From assembly GCF_001899075.1 (NCBI RefSeq), contig NZ_MKVA01000011.1:1-64000 (forward strand): 64,000 bases of DNA, in the 5' to 3' direction. A program made the translations under genes and the position numbers. Position 1 is the stretch's first letter; each line of letters opens with the position of its first letter. The DNA is from Devosia sp. 67-54. GTDB lineage: Bacteria > Pseudomonadota > Alphaproteobacteria > Rhizobiales > Devosiaceae. The notes beneath the pieces are model-generated. The model saw nothing but the letters and a program-made list of their open reading frames with translations, had not been told where the DNA came from and searched no databases. This document shows, in pieces, positions 1 through 9,590 of this stretch.

Positions 1-61
1 AAACCTCCGGGAAAATCACCTCAACCCAAGAAGAATCCAATCACAGTCTAATGTAAACACT

Positions 62-98
62 GCCCCCTTGCGGGGAGGGGCCGGGGGTGGGGGCCGCA
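62..98. repeat. GC-rich REP-like repeat, copy 1
   Basis: A C-run, the core CTTGCGGGGAGGGG and a G-rich tail ending in GGGGGCCGC. The same core recurs at about 16207-16322 and 31390-31493, there as pairs in opposite orientation. It lies downstream of yciB in non-coding sequence. The core can fold, since CCCC and GGGG flank TTGC. It is seen directly as a repeat; any function in transcription termination or mRNA stability is inference. Confidence 0.7.
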
Positions 99-129
99 GC
101 CACCCGGCCCGTCCGTCCGAACCGCCGTT

Positions 130-756
130 CTACGGCAGCGGATCGATCGGCGTGATCGCGTCCACCGGCTTCACCGGCTCGGGCGCGTATTTGCTCAGCA
201 CCGGCACCTGCAGCGCCGCGAACACGATGGTCAGCGGCATCGTCGCCCAGACCTTGAACGCCACCCAGAAATCGGTGCTCTGGGTGCGCCACACCACCTC
301 GTTGAGGATGGCGAGAAAGAAGAAGAACAGCCCCCAGCGCAGCGTCAGCACCGTCCAGCCTTCCGGCCTCAGCTTGTAGACGTCGCCGAACACATATTTG
401 AGCAGCGACAGCCGGAACGCCATTCCACCCAGCAGCACCGCGCCGAACAGCGCATTGATCACCGTCGGCTTCATCTTGATGAAGGTGTCGTCGTGCAGCC
501 ACAGCGTCAGCCCGCCGAAGATCAGCACCACCACGCCGGTGACCAGCGGCATCAGCGCCACCCGCTTCAGCAGCAGCCAGCTCAGCGCCAGCGACAGCAC
601 CATGGCGCCCATGAACCAGGCCGTGCCCACGAAGATGTCGGCACGGGCGTTGACGATGAAGAACACCACCAGCGGCCCGAGCTCGAGCGCCATCTTGATC
701 AGCTGCGGCTTGAGCTCGTCCCAGTTGAGATCGGAATCCTTGGACGTTTCCGCCAT
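130..756 (-). CDS. yciB: Inner-membrane-spanning protein YciB (septation protein A / IspZ family)
   Basis: A 208-residue polytopic membrane protein. After a short polar N-terminus come about five hydrophobic segments (roughly residues 20-40, 45-65, 72-88, 98-115 and 130-150), and the tail is Pro-rich. The family is needed for normal cell-envelope integrity and septation, and its biochemical role is unsettled. The ATG directly abuts the ftsY stop codon, and dapF, mtaB and ftsY lie upstream on the same strand, so it is the last gene of that operon. This gene order is common in Hyphomicrobiales. Length and hydropathy match the family. Confidence 0.9.
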   Translation of the reverse strand: MAETSKDSDLNWDELKPQLIKMALELGPLVVFFIVNARADIFVGTAWFMGAMVLSLALSWLLLKRVALMPLVTGVVVLIFGGLTLWLHDDTFIKMKPTVINALFGAVLLGGMAFRLSLLKYVFGDVYKLRPEGWTVLTLRWGLFFFFLAILNEVVWRTQSTDFWVAFKVWATMPLTIVFAALQVPVLSKYAPEPVKPVDAITPIDPLP

Positions 757-1809
757 CTACACCTCGCCCACGATGGCCCGGGCGAAATCGCCCGCCGCGA
801 AGGCTTCGAGATTGTCGATGCCCTCGCCGACGCCGATGAAATGCACCGGCAGCCCGTATTTTTTCGCGATCGCCACCAGGATGCCGCCGCGCGCCGTGCC
901 GTCGAGCTTGGTCATCACCAGCCCGGTCACCCCGGCTCGGCGCCCGAAGATTTCGACCTGATTGAGCGCGTTCTGTCCAGTCGTCGCATCGAGGGTCAGC
1001 AGCGTCGCGTGCGGCGCGCTGGGATCGACCTTCTTGATGACGCGGATCATCTTTTCGAGCTCGCTCATCAGCTCGTCGCGGTTCTGCAGCCGGCCCGCCG
1101 TGTCGATGATCAGGATGTCGCTGCCCCGCGCCCTGGCCTCGGTCATCGCGTCGAACGCCAGGCCCGAGGCGTCCGAGCCGGCCGGCCGCGCCACCACCGG
1201 CGCCCCGGTGCGCTGCCCCCAGACCTGCAGCTGCTCGATCGCCGCGGCGCGGAACGTATCGCCCGCCGCCAGCATCACCGATTTGCCCTCTGCCCGGTAC
1301 AGCGAGGCGAGCTTGCCGATCGTTGTGGTCTTGCCCGAGCCGTTCACCCCCACCATCAGGATGACGAAGGGCCGCTTCCCCGGGTCCACCGTGAGAGGCT
1401 GTGCGACGGGAGCCAGAACTTGCGCGACATGACGTGACACAATGTCACGGACCTCGTCGCTCGAAATGTCACGGTCGAAACGGTCGCGGCGCAGCGCTTC
1501 GACCACGGAATCCGCCATGTCCACGCCGAAATCGGCCTGGATCAGCACGTCCTCCAGCTCGTCCAGCATGGCCTGGTCCAGCCGCTTCTTGGTGAACACC
1601 GCGGCGATGCCGCTGCCGAGCTGGTCCGAGGAGCGCTTGAGTCCGGTCGCAAGTCGTTGCAGCCACGAGGTTTTCGGCGCTCCGCCGGTCGGCGGCAGCG
1701 TCTCCGGCGGCCCCGGCGTCTCGGGCACCACAGCCTGTGGTGGCGCCGCCGCCGGCGGCGTCTCGCCTCCGAACAACCTCTTGAAAAAACTAGGCTTCTC
1801 GTCCGCCAT
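757..1809 (-). CDS. ftsY: Signal recognition particle receptor FtsY
   Basis: SRP-receptor GTPase that docks Ffh-ribosome complexes at the inner membrane. The 350-residue protein has a short Pro/Ala-rich A domain (about residues 1-50), then the N domain and the GTPase domain. The P-loop GVNGSGKTTT lies at about residues 154-163, followed by the DTAGR and TKLDG motifs. Its ATG overlaps the mtaB stop by one base (TGATG), suggesting coupled translation. The A domain is short and not strongly acidic compared with the E. coli protein, as is usual in alphaproteobacteria. Its partner ffh is encoded 2.4 kb away in the opposite direction. Confidence 0.97.
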   Translation of the reverse strand: MADEKPSFFKRLFGGETPPAAAPPQAVVPETPGPPETLPPTGGAPKTSWLQRLATGLKRSSDQLGSGIAAVFTKKRLDQAMLDELEDVLIQADFGVDMADSVVEALRRDRFDRDISSDEVRDIVSRHVAQVLAPVAQPLTVDPGKRPFVILMVGVNGSGKTTTIGKLASLYRAEGKSVMLAAGDTFRAAAIEQLQVWGQRTGAPVVARPAGSDASGLAFDAMTEARARGSDILIIDTAGRLQNRDELMSELEKMIRVIKKVDPSAPHATLLTLDATTGQNALNQVEIFGRRAGVTGLVMTKLDGTARGGILVAIAKKYGLPVHFIGVGEGIDNLEAFAAGDFARAIVGEV

Positions 1810-3074
1810 CAGGCCGCATTCCGGATCGGTTCGCCGACCAGCCCCGTGGCGGCCACGGCCACCGCCCGCACCGCCACCAGCTCGCCCGGCGCATGCCCCG
1901 GCACCGCGATCGGCACGAACTGCTCGGTCCGCCCCATCCCGTCGCGCTCCACCAGCACCGCTTCCACCTGCCCGATTCGGCTTTCGCAGAACCTGTTATA
2001 TTGCTGCTCGCCCAAGGCCCTGAGCCGTGCCGCGCGCTCCCTGCCGACACGCCGAGACACCTGCGGCATGCGCGCCGCCGGCGTGCCTTCACGCGGCGAA
2101 TAGGGAAACACGTGCAGGTAGGTGAGGTCGGCTTCGGTCACGATGCTGAGGGAATTCTCGAACATCGCCTCGGTTTCCGTCGGGAATCCGGCGATGATGT
2201 CGGCACCGAACACCACGTCCGGCCGCAACGCCCGCACCCGCCCCACGAACTCCAGCGTATCGGCCCGCAAATGCCGGCGCTTCATGCGCTTGAGGATCAG
2301 GTCGTCGCCCGCTTGCAGGCTGAGATGCAGATGCGGCATCAGCCGCCGGTCCGACGCCAAGGCATCGTACAGCGCATCGTCCGCTTCGATCGAATCGATC
2401 GACGAGATGCGCAGCCGCGGCAGGTCCGGGATGTGCCGCAGGATCGCCTGCACCAGCTTGCCGAGGCTCGGCTGCCCCGGCAGGTCGGCGCCATAACTTG
2501 TGATATCGACCCCCGTCAGCACCAGCTCGCGATAGCCGTTGCCCACCAGCGTCTTCATCTGCTCGACCACCGCCCCCATCGGCACCGAGCGCGACGGCCC
2601 GCGCCCATAGGGGATGATGCAGAAGGTGCAGCGATGATCGCAGCCGTTCTGCACCTGCACGAACGCCCGCGCCCGCCCGTCCATGCCTTCGATCAGATGC
2701 CCGGCCTGCTCGCGCACGGCCATGATGTCGTTGACCTGCACCTTGTCGTTGAGCTTCACCCCGAACGCCATCGGGGCGTAGCTTTGGGCCTTCATCTTGT
2801 CGGCGTTGCCGAGCACCAAGTCGACCTCGGCCATATCGGCGAAGTCGCGCGGCGCGGTCTGTGCGGCGCAGCCGGTGACGATGATCTGCCGGCCCGGCGC
2901 CTCGCGCCGCGCCTTGCGGATCGCCTGCTTGGCCTGCCGCACCGCCTCGGCCGTCACCGCGCAGGTGTTGACGATCAGTGCGCCCGAAAGCCCGGCCTTT
3001 TCGGCCTCGGCCTTCATCACTTCGGATTCATAGGCGTTGAGGCGGCAGCCGAAGGTGAGCGTTTCGACGCTCAT
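1809..3074 (-). CDS. mtaB: tRNA N6-threonylcarbamoyladenosine methylthiotransferase MtaB
   Basis: Radical-SAM enzyme that converts t6A37 to ms2t6A37 in ANN-decoding tRNAs. The 421-residue product has the N-terminal methylthiotransferase domain with cluster cysteines at residues 10, 38 and 69. The radical-SAM motif CDHRCTFC lies near residue 155, and a TRAM-like C-terminal domain follows. The frame is open further upstream, but the ATG at 3074 is chosen because MSVETLTFGC starts the domain exactly as in the family and overlaps the dapF stop as ATGA. The overlapping arrangement continues into ftsY. Confidence 0.95.
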   Translation of the reverse strand: MSVETLTFGCRLNAYESEVMKAEAEKAGLSGALIVNTCAVTAEAVRQAKQAIRKARREAPGRQIIVTGCAAQTAPRDFADMAEVDLVLGNADKMKAQSYAPMAFGVKLNDKVQVNDIMAVREQAGHLIEGMDGRARAFVQVQNGCDHRCTFCIIPYGRGPSRSVPMGAVVEQMKTLVGNGYRELVLTGVDITSYGADLPGQPSLGKLVQAILRHIPDLPRLRISSIDSIEADDALYDALASDRRLMPHLHLSLQAGDDLILKRMKRRHLRADTLEFVGRVRALRPDVVFGADIIAGFPTETEAMFENSLSIVTEADLTYLHVFPYSPREGTPAARMPQVSRRVGRERAARLRALGEQQYNRFCESRIGQVEAVLVERDGMGRTEQFVPIAVPGHAPGELVAVRAVAVAATGLVGEPIRNAA

Positions 3075-3928
3075 GCTGCCTTCAGCCACTCGTCCGGCAG
3101 CACGCCCTCGCCGTCGAGCGACCAGGTGCCGGTCATCAGGATATGGCCGTCGGACGCCCGCCAGTCGATCTCGAGCGGCCCGCCCGGCAGTTCCACCGTG
3201 ACCTTGCGGCCGGTGAGGCCCTTGCGCGCTGCAGCGACGCCGACGGCGCAGGCCGCCGTGCCGCAGGCCAGCGTCAGCCCGGCCCCGCGCTCCCACACCC
3301 TGACCTTGATGCGCTCGGGCGATACCACCTGCGCTAGGCTGATATTGGCCCGTTCCGGAAAGATCGGATGGTTTTCGAGCAGCGGCCCGAAACGGCCGAG
3401 ATCATAAGCCGCTATGTCCGAGACCCAGAAGATGGCGTGCGGGTTGCCGACGTTGACCACCGACGGCGTGTGCAGGATCGGCGCATCGATCGGCCCGATC
3501 TGCAGCTCGATGCCGGTGGTGTCGGCGAATTCCTCGCTGAGCGGGATCTGGTCCCAGTCGAAGCGCGGCTTGCCCATGTCGACGGTCACCAGATCGTCGG
3601 TGACGGTCGCCGCCAGCAAGCCGGCATTGGTCTGCAGCAGGATGGCGCGCTTGCCCACCTCTTCGGCCACCAGCGCCGCGACGCAGCGCGTGGCGTTGCC
3701 GCAGGCGTCGATCTCGCCGCCATCGCAATTGTAGATGCGCATGAACACGTCGACGCCATCGGCCGCCGGCTTTTCCATGACGATGAACTGGTCGGCGCCC
3801 ACGCCCTTCACCCGGTCGGTGATGGCACGCACCGCTTCGGGCGTGAACCGCCGCCCGTCCGCCCGCGCATCGACGACGACGAAATCGTTGCCCAGCCCGT
3901 TCATCTTCAAATACGGAACGCCAGCCAT
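3071..3928 (-). CDS. dapF: Diaminopimelate epimerase
   Basis: Cofactor-independent epimerase interconverting LL- and meso-diaminopimelate for lysine and peptidoglycan synthesis. The 285-residue protein begins MAGVPYLKMNGLGNDF, the family N-terminus. It carries the two catalytic cysteine motifs DACGNATRC (about residue 75) and LACGTAAC (about residue 222). The frame stays open 40 codons further upstream, but that stretch has no family similarity, so the ATG at 3928 is used. It is first in the dapF-mtaB-ftsY-yciB operon, and its promoter should lie in the roughly 280-bp divergent gap facing ffh. Confidence 0.96.
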   Translation of the reverse strand: MAGVPYLKMNGLGNDFVVVDARADGRRFTPEAVRAITDRVKGVGADQFIVMEKPAADGVDVFMRIYNCDGGEIDACGNATRCVAALVAEEVGKRAILLQTNAGLLAATVTDDLVTVDMGKPRFDWDQIPLSEEFADTTGIELQIGPIDAPILHTPSVVNVGNPHAIFWVSDIAAYDLGRFGPLLENHPIFPERANISLAQVVSPERIKVRVWERGAGLTLACGTAACAVGVAAARKGLTGRKVTVELPGGPLEIDWRASDGHILMTGTWSLDGEGVLPDEWLKAA

Positions 3929-4211
3929 TTTGCCGAAAGCCTCGCGGGACGCGTTTGCCGGCACTATATGGCGGATGTGCTGACGAATTGCCAGTGCGAC
4001 GCGGGTTCGCCGGCTTCCTTGACTCCCCGGCCGTTCCCGCCTATTCACCCGCCACTTCGCTCAGGTCTGACCTGAACCGCCGACCGGGACCCGCAAAGGT
4101 ATAAAGAGTTCCCCGAGGCAAACATCCCGCAGCGCGACGCGCCCCGGGGTGTGTTTGGCGTTTGCGCCTGAGCCAACCATATCCCGGGGAGTGATCCGGG
4201 AAGGAAACGCG

Positions 4212-5825
4212 ATGTTCGATAGCCTCAGCGACCGGCTTGGGAAAATCTTCGAAGGCCTCACCGGCCGCGGCGCGCTGAACGAGGCGGATGTCGATGCGGC
4301 GTTGCGCGAAGTCCGCCGCGCGCTGCTCGAAGCCGACGTGTCGCTGGAAGTGGTCAAGGCCTTCGTCGAGCAGGTGCGCGAGCGCGCCGTCGGCGCCGAA
4401 GTCACCCGCTCGGTGACGCCCGGCCAGCAGGTGGTCAAGATCGTCCATGACGAATTGGTCAAGGTGCTGGGCGAGGTCCCGGTGCCGCTCGACTTCAACG
4501 CCCCGGCCCCGGTCGGCATGCTGATGGTGGGCCTGCAGGGCGCCGGCAAGACCACCCATGCCGGCAAGATCGCCAAGCGGCTGAAGGAGCGGCAGGGCAA
4601 GAAGGTGCTGCTGGCCTCGCTCGACGACCGCCGCCCTGCCGCCAAGGAGCAGCTGCGCGTGCTCGGCACCCAGATCGGCGTCGATACGCTGCCGATTCAG
4701 CAGGACGAGACGCCGGTCGACATTGCCCGCCGCGCCGAGCGCGAAGCCCGGATCGGCGGCTATGACGTCGTCATCTTCGATACCGCCGGCCGCACCCATG
4801 TCGACGAGGATCTGATGCAGGAGACCGCCGCGGTGAGGGCCGCGGTGAACCCCCACGAAGTCCTGCTGGTGGCCGATGCGCTGACCGGCCAGGACGCCGT
4901 CAACCTCGCCCGCTCCTTCGACCAGCGCGTCGACATCACCGGCATCGTCTTGACCCGCGTCGACGGCGACGGCCGTGGTGGTGCCGCGCTCTCGATGCGC
5001 GCCGCGACGGGCAAGCCGATCAAGCTGATCGGCACCGGCGAAAAGCTCGACGCGCTCGAGGATTTCCGTCCGGCCTCGATTGCCGACCGTATCCTCGGCA
5101 TGGGCGACATCGTCAGCCTGGTCGAAAAGGCCAGCCAGACCATCAAGGCCGAAGACGCGGCCAGGATGGCCAAGAAGCTCAAGAAGGGCAGCTTCGACCT
5201 CGACGATCTGCGCGGCCAGTTGCAGCAGATGAAGAAGATGGGCGGCATGGGCGCCCTGATGGGATTGATGCCCGGCATGGGCCAGGTCAAGAAGGCCATG
5301 GCCGGCGCCAACATCGATGAGAAGGTGTTCGACCGGCAGATCGCCATCATCAACTCGATGACCAGAGCCGAGCGCGCCGACCCCGACCTGCTCAACGCCA
5401 AGCGCCGCATCCGCATCGCCAAGGGCTCGGGCACCAGGGTCGAAGACGTCAACAAGCTGATGAAACAGCACCGCCAGATGGCGGACATGATGAAGAAGGT
5501 TTCCAAGGGTGGCCTCGGCTCGCTGGCCGGCATGTTCGGCGGCAAGCTGGGCGGCATGATGCCCGGCCTCGGCCAGATGCCCGACCCGTCCAAGATGGAC
5601 CCTGCACAGCTCGAAGCGATGGCCCGGCAGATGGGCATGGACCCCGCGATGCTGAAGCAGGCCACCACCGAGGGCGCTGCCCCGCCCAAGGACCTCGGCC
5701 AGAAGCTGCCCACCGATGTGGGCCAGTTGCTCAAATCCGGATCGGGCATGCCCGGTCTCGGCGGCGCCTCACGCTTCCCCGGCCTTCCCGGCCTCGGCGG
5801 CGGGTTCGTGCCGAAGAAGAAATAG
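4212..5825 (+). CDS. ffh: Signal recognition particle protein Ffh
   Basis: GTPase subunit of the SRP that binds signal sequences of nascent membrane proteins. The product has 537 residues: the N domain, then the G domain with P-loop [10 protein letters not shown], the DTAGR motif and [10 protein letters not shown]. The Met-rich M domain is at the C-terminus (repeated [13 protein letters not shown]). The ATG at 4212 follows the Shine-Dalgarno sequence GGGAAGGAAA and starts [10 protein letters not shown] as in the family. An open extension upstream has no such match. It opens the ffh-rpsP-rimM-trmD cluster. No SRP RNA gene was recognised next to it. Confidence 0.97.
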   Translation: MFDSLSDRLGKIFEGLTGRGALNEADVDAALREVRRALLEADVSLEVVKAFVEQVRERAVGAEVTRSVTPGQQVVKIVHDELVKVLGEVPVPLDFNAPAPVGMLMVGLQGAGKTTHAGKIAKRLKERQGKKVLLASLDDRRPAAKEQLRVLGTQIGVDTLPIQQDETPVDIARRAEREARIGGYDVVIFDTAGRTHVDEDLMQETAAVRAAVNPHEVLLVADALTGQDAVNLARSFDQRVDITGIVLTRVDGDGRGGAALSMRAATGKPIKLIGTGEKLDALEDFRPASIADRILGMGDIVSLVEKASQTIKAEDAARMAKKLKKGSFDLDDLRGQLQQMKKMGGMGALMGLMPGMGQVKKAMAGANIDEKVFDRQIAIINSMTRAERADPDLLNAKRRIRIAKGSGTRVEDVNKLMKQHRQMADMMKKVSKGGLGSLAGMFGGKLGGMMPGLGQMPDPSKMDPAQLEAMARQMGMDPAMLKQATTEGAAPPKDLGQKLPTDVGQLLKSGSGMPGLGGASRFPGLPGLGGGFVPKKK

Positions 5826-5862
5826 AACCCCGTTTCGCAAACAAACTCCCAAGGACCAACGC

Positions 5863-6219
5863 ATGTCTCTCAAGATCCGCCTCGCCCGCGCCGGCACCAC
5901 CAAGCGCCCCTACTACCACGTCGTCATCGCCGACGCCCGCTCGCCGCGCGACGGCCGCTTCATCGAGAAGGTCGGCACCTACGATCCCAAGCTCGAGGAC
6001 GACAAGCGCGTCACCCTGGTGACCGAGCGCGTGCAGCATTGGCTGAGCGTCGGCGCCCAGCCGACCGACCGCGTGCTGCGCTTCCTCGACAAGGCCGGCC
6101 TCAAGACCCGCGCCCCGCGCAACAACCCCGAGCGCGCCAAGCCGGGCAAGAAGGCCACCGAGCGCGCCGAAGCCCGCGCCAAGGCCGCCGCCGACGCCGC
6201 GGCCCCGGCCGCCGAGTAA
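5863..6219 (+). CDS. rpsP: 30S ribosomal protein S16
   Basis: Small-subunit ribosomal protein of 118 residues. It starts [20 protein letters not shown], the conserved S16 N-terminus, and ends in an Ala/Lys-rich tail typical of alphaproteobacterial S16. It lies 37 bases after ffh and one base before rimM, in the widely conserved order rpsP-rimM-trmD-rplS. The ATG at 5863 is preceded by an AAGGA ribosome-binding site. The frame is open further upstream inside ffh but has no S16 similarity there. Confidence 0.97.
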   Translation: MSLKIRLARAGTTKRPYYHVVIADARSPRDGRFIEKVGTYDPKLEDDKRVTLVTERVQHWLSVGAQPTDRVLRFLDKAGLKTRAPRNNPERAKPGKKATERAEARAKAAADAAAPAAE

Positions 6220-6220
6220 G

Positions 6221-6760
6221 ATGAGCGTCACCTCGTCCAAACGCCTGCTCATGGGCCGCATCGGCGCGGCCCATGGGATCAAGGGCGAGGTGCGCATCCA
6301 ATCCTTCACCGAGGAGCCGCTGGCTCTCAAGGATTATGGGCCGTTCAGCACCAACCGGCCCGGCCTCGAGATCGAAATCGAAGCGGCGCGCGCCACCACC
6401 AATGTGCTGGTGGCGCGGCTCAAGGGCGTTGCCGACCGCACCGCCGCCGAAAAGCTCAACGGCGTCGAGCTCTATGTCGCGCGCGACCGCCTGCCGCCGC
6501 CCGACGACGCCGACGATTTCTACCACACCGACCTGATCGGGCTCGACGCCCGGCTCAATGACGGCACCGTACTCGGCAAGGTGATCGCCATTCCCAATTT
6601 CGGCGCCTCCGACCTGATCGAGGTGCGCGACGAGCGCAGCGGCGACACCTATCTCTATCCCTTCAGCAAGGCCGTGGTGCCCGAGGTGCACGTGGCGGAA
6701 GGCTACCTCGTGATCGAGGTGCCGACCGAAAGCGAGCCCGGCGAGGAAGAGCCCGATTGA
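6221..6760 (+). CDS. rimM: Ribosome maturation factor RimM
   Basis: Assembly factor for the 30S head domain that binds S19. The 179-residue protein has the N-terminal RimM domain beginning [18 protein letters not shown] and a C-terminal PRC-barrel region (about residues 95-170). The start is one base after the rpsP stop, and the last four bases overlap the TTG start of trmD. It has an acidic tail. This agrees with the standard operon. Confidence 0.96.
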   Translation: MSVTSSKRLLMGRIGAAHGIKGEVRIQSFTEEPLALKDYGPFSTNRPGLEIEIEAARATTNVLVARLKGVADRTAAEKLNGVELYVARDRLPPPDDADDFYHTDLIGLDARLNDGTVLGKVIAIPNFGASDLIEVRDERSGDTYLYPFSKAVVPEVHVAEGYLVIEVPTESEPGEEEPD

Positions 6761-7437
6761 GCTTTGCCGCCGATGTCATCACTCTGTTTCCCGAACTGTT
6801 CCCCGGCCCGTTGGGCGCCTCGGTGATTGGCCGCGGCGCGGCGCAGGGATTGTGGTCGCTGCGGCTGACGCAACTCAGGCACTTCGCCACCGACAGGCAT
6901 CACAGCGTCGACGACACGCCGGCGGGCGGCGGCGCCGGCATGGTGCTGAAGCCCGACGTGCTGGCGGCGGCGATCGACGCCGTCTCCGACCAGAACGATC
7001 CGCGCCCGCGGCTGTTGATGAGCCCGCGCGGCAAGCCGCTGACGCAGGAGCGAACCCGCGCCCTCGCCCACGGCCCCGGCGTCGTGATCGTCTGCGGCCG
7101 CTTCGAAGGCGTCGACGAGCGCGTCATCGAGGCACGCAACCTCGAGGAGGTCTCCATCGGCGACTATGTGCTCGCCGGCGGCGAGGTGGCGGCGATGGTG
7201 CTGCTCGAGGCGGTGGTGCGGCTGATCCCCGGCGTGCTCGGCAAGGACGAATCGCACCAGGACGAAAGCTTCGAGAACGGCGTTCTGGAGTATCCGCACT
7301 ACACCCGGCCGCAAAGTTTCGAGGGCCGCGACATTCCGGCCGTGCTCACCTCTGGCGACCACGGCAAGGTGGCGCAGTGGCGGCGCGCCGAGAGCGAGAA
7401 GCTGACCCGCGCCCGGCGGCCCGATCTGCTGAAATAG
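6757..7437 (+). CDS. trmD: tRNA (guanine-N1-)-methyltransferase TrmD
   Basis: SPOUT-class enzyme that makes m1G37 in tRNAs. The 226-residue product begins at a TTG (6757) overlapping the rimM stop as TTGA, giving [15 protein letters not shown], the family N-terminus. The trefoil-knot SAM site is seen in the [10 protein letters not shown] and [10 protein letters not shown] segments and in [11 protein letters not shown]. It is followed not by rplS, as is usual, but by a terminator and three genes on the other strand. Confidence 0.96.
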   Translation: MSFAADVITLFPELFPGPLGASVIGRGAAQGLWSLRLTQLRHFATDRHHSVDDTPAGGGAGMVLKPDVLAAAIDAVSDQNDPRPRLLMSPRGKPLTQERTRALAHGPGVVIVCGRFEGVDERVIEARNLEEVSIGDYVLAGGEVAAMVLLEAVVRLIPGVLGKDESHQDESFENGVLEYPHYTRPQSFEGRDIPAVLTSGDHGKVAQWRRAESEKLTRARRPDLLK

Positions 7438-7438
7438 C

Positions 7439-7470
7439 CGCCGGCCAGGTCTGACCCGGCCGGCGCGTTT
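7439..7470 (+). terminator. Probable terminator after trmD
   Basis: An 8-bp perfect stem CGCCGGCC / GGCCGGCG (7439-7446 and 7458-7465) with an 11-base loop is followed by CGTTTCGG. It lies between the convergent genes trmD and copC. The T-tract is short, so termination strength is uncertain. Confidence 0.55.
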
Positions 7471-7474
7471 CGGC

Positions 7475-7822
7475 CTACTTCACCACAAAGCCGTAGCTGC
7501 CGGTGGTCTTGTGGCCGTCGCTGGCGAGCGCGTGCCAGTTCACTGTGTAGGCGCCGGGCGGCAGCGCCGCCGGCAACGTCACCAGCAGCGTCTTGCCGTC
7601 GGCGCCCAGCGCCGCGCTCACGCCGCTGACCGGCCCCGACGGCCCGCTGATCTCGACGCCGCTGAAGGCGATCTCCAGCCCCTCAGAAAAGCTCAGCGTC
7701 AGCGTCGTCGGCGCCGCGATCTCGGCCTTGTCGGCCGGCTCGCTGCCGGTGAGGTGGGCATGCGCCAGAGCGGGCGACGCGGCTCCCAGGGCGAACAATG
7801 CGGCAAGCAGAAGCTTTTTCAT
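7475..7822 (-). CDS. copC: CopC-domain periplasmic copper-binding protein
   Basis: A 115-residue secreted protein: signal peptide MKKLLLAALFALGAASPALA, then a mature chain starting AHAHLTGSEPAD. The His right after the cleavage site is the family's Cu(II) ligand. An immunoglobulin-like CopC domain follows, with NWHALASDGHKTTGSY near the end. The ATG at 7822 is chosen because GAGGAG lies 8 bases upstream; the alternative starts at 7828 and 7831 are too close to that site. It is the last gene of a DUF2946-PCuAC-CopC cassette. A role in periplasmic copper handling, perhaps for cytochrome oxidase, is inferred. Confidence 0.88.
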   Translation of the reverse strand: MKKLLLAALFALGAASPALAHAHLTGSEPADKAEIAAPTTLTLSFSEGLEIAFSGVEISGPSGPVSGVSAALGADGKTLLVTLPAALPPGAYTVNWHALASDGHKTTGSYGFVVK

Positions 7823-7834
7823 CGACATCACTCC

Positions 7835-8398
7835 TCACATGGCCATCGAGGACATATCCATCGCGTGCGACGGCTCGGCCGGCGCATCGCTCGCGCTCGG
7901 CGGCGACGATTGCGCGAAGCCGCCGATATTGAGCTCAACCTTGAGGTCGCCGGCCTTGGCGAAATGCAGCGTCATTTCTAAGCACTGTCCCTTGACGAAG
8001 GGCTGGCTGAAGCCGGTGAGCATCAAGTGATAGCCCATCGGGTCGAGCGCCACCGACCCTCCGGCCGGGATCGGCAGGCCATCGGGCAGCGCCGACATCT
8101 CCATCACCTGGCCGTTCATCTTCATCTGGTGCAACGAGGTGTCGGTGGCCGCCTCGGTGCTGGCGCCGGTGAGGGTGTCGGCCTCCGGCCCGGCATTGGC
8201 GATGCTGAGATAGGCACCCGCCGACCGGGCGTTGGGCGGCGTGGCGCGGGCATAGGCGCCGCTGACGGTGATGTCGCCGGCGGTAAAGCTCTGCCCGGTG
8301 GGGCAGCCATCGTGCACGATGCCCTCATGGGCGAAAGCGAGGGACGGCGCGGCGAGCGCCAGGGCCGCCAGCAGGGCGGCAAGGCTGAAACGAGTCAT
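7835..8398 (-). CDS. PCuAC-family periplasmic copper chaperone
   Basis: A 187-residue secreted protein with a signal peptide over about residues 1-23 (cleaved after LAFA). The PCuAC (DUF461) domain shows the Cu(I)-binding His/Met pattern HQMKMNGQVMEM, with GYHLMLTG later. The C-terminal tail is Met/His-rich (HAMDMSSMAM) and may add metal ligands. The family delivers copper to cytochrome oxidase CuA sites together with Sco proteins. It lies 12 bases upstream of copC on the same strand. No Sco gene is visible in this window. Confidence 0.9.
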   Translation of the reverse strand: MTRFSLAALLAALALAAPSLAFAHEGIVHDGCPTGQSFTAGDITVSGAYARATPPNARSAGAYLSIANAGPEADTLTGASTEAATDTSLHQMKMNGQVMEMSALPDGLPIPAGGSVALDPMGYHLMLTGFSQPFVKGQCLEMTLHFAKAGDLKVELNIGGFAQSSPPSASDAPAEPSHAMDMSSMAM

Positions 8399-8446
8399 GA
8401 TCTGACCTTTTGACGGGAAACAGGACGAAAACTTCCGCAGTGCAGG

Positions 8447-8800
8447 TCAGACGGCGGGCGGTCCTCGCGGCTGTGCGTCACGGCCGGGCGTCAGCAGCGG
8501 CTGCACCAGGGCGGGAAGCGCATAGACCACCGGCACTATGGCGAACTCGGCCGCCACGCTCGTCGCCGGCGGCGGCGGCAGCACCGCCAGGGCCGGCCGG
8601 CAGGCGTGGCAGGCGAAATGGTCGCCGGCGACCGGCGCCGGCTGGTCGCCGCAGATCGACTGGGCGGTGACCACCACCCGGCCGCCGGCGGCGAACACCG
8701 CGCTCGAATGGCCGAAATTGAGGAACAGCAGCGCAAGCACCAGAGCCGCGAGCACGACGTCGCGGGCAATCGACCTCGAAAGCGGCTCGCCCTGTCCCAT
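8447..8800 (-). CDS. DUF2946-type membrane-anchored protein with CxxC motif
   Basis: A 117-residue protein with one hydrophobic helix near residues 14-35, then the motif DHFACHACRPA, Cys-His-x-Cys-type as in DUF2946 proteins that accompany copper genes. The ATG at 8800 gives MGQGEPLSRSIARDV. A longer open frame upstream is unsupported. It begins the cassette leading to PCuAC and CopC, with 48 bases between the first two genes. Its function is unknown; a periplasmic metal-binding role is inferred from the motif and neighbours. Confidence 0.7.
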   Translation of the reverse strand: MGQGEPLSRSIARDVVLAALVLALLFLNFGHSSAVFAAGGRVVVTAQSICGDQPAPVAGDHFACHACRPALAVLPPPPATSVAAEFAIVPVVYALPALVQPLLTPGRDAQPRGPPAV

Positions 8801-9006
8801 GCCTCGGTTTATAGCGGTGCCGGCGGCGCGCCGCACGCGGCAAAAGCGCCCGCAGCACTGGACTCGCGGCGGCTTTCCCTCTATACGCGCGCTCGCCCGT
8901 GGCCCTGCCCGGGCCAACAAGACACATAATCCGTGCAACCAAGACCGGGCGGCTGGAGCATTCCTTCGGCGAAACGCCCCATTGAAAAGATCAGAACGGA
9001 CAACAC

Positions 9007-9510
9007 ATGCCCAATATCATCGCCGAGCTCGAAAAAGAGCAGCATGAGGCCCTCGCCGCCCGCGCCAACCACCCCGATTTCACCCATGGCGATACCGTCA
9101 AGGTGTGGGTGAAGGTGCGCGAAGGAGAAAAAGAGCGCCTGCAGGCCTATGAAGGGGTGGTGATCGCCATCACCGGCACGGGGCTCAACGAGAGCTTCAC
9201 CGTGCGCAAGATTTCCTACGGCGAGGGCGTCGAGCGCGTCTTCCCGATGGTCAGCCCCAATGTCGACCGCGTCGAGGTGCTGAAGCGCGGCAAGGTCCGC
9301 CGCGCCAAGCTCTATTACCTGCGCGACCGCCGCGGCAAGGCCGCCCGCATCTTCGAATCAACCTCGGCCCGCACCAAGAAGATCGAGGCCGGCGAACGCG
9401 ACGCCGCCGCCGAGGCCCGCGCCGCCCGCGAGGCCGAGAAGGTCGCCGCCGCCGAGCAACTGGCCAAGGAACTCGCGGAAAAGGATGCCGCCGAAGGCAA
9501 GGCCGAATAG
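9007..9510 (+). CDS. rplS: 50S ribosomal protein L19
   Basis: Large-subunit protein at the 30S-50S interface. The product has 167 residues, longer than the roughly 115 of E. coli L19. The core spans about residues 1-120 ([19 protein letters not shown], then the RGKAARI region), and an Ala/Glu/Lys-rich tail follows, as in many alphaproteobacteria. It normally follows trmD directly, but here 1.6 kb of opposite-strand copper genes intervene. It therefore probably has its own promoter in the 206-base gap 8801-9006. A strong terminator follows. Confidence 0.96.
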   Translation: MPNIIAELEKEQHEALAARANHPDFTHGDTVKVWVKVREGEKERLQAYEGVVIAITGTGLNESFTVRKISYGEGVERVFPMVSPNVDRVEVLKRGKVRRAKLYYLRDRRGKAARIFESTSARTKKIEAGERDAAAEARAAREAEKVAAAEQLAKELAEKDAAEGKAE

Positions 9511-9543
9511 GCCCAGCCGGGAGTTAAGCTTGCATTCAGCGAC

Positions 9544-9576
9544 AACCCGGCTCTGTTGGAGCCGGGTTTTTGTTTG
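9544..9576 (+). terminator. Rho-independent terminator of rplS
   Basis: A 10-bp perfect stem AACCCGGCTC / GAGCCGGGTT with loop TGTTG is followed by TTTTGTTTG. It is 34 bases after the rplS stop and is the clearest intrinsic terminator in the window. The next gene starts only about 15 bases past the T-tract. Confidence 0.9.
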
Positions 9577-9590
9577 TCGGGGAGGACATC

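Noticed and set aside
3929-4211. Search for an SRP RNA gene between dapF and ffh
   Set aside because: No conserved SRP helix-8 sequence (GGAA/AGCA-type loops) was seen; the gap looks like a divergent promoter region.
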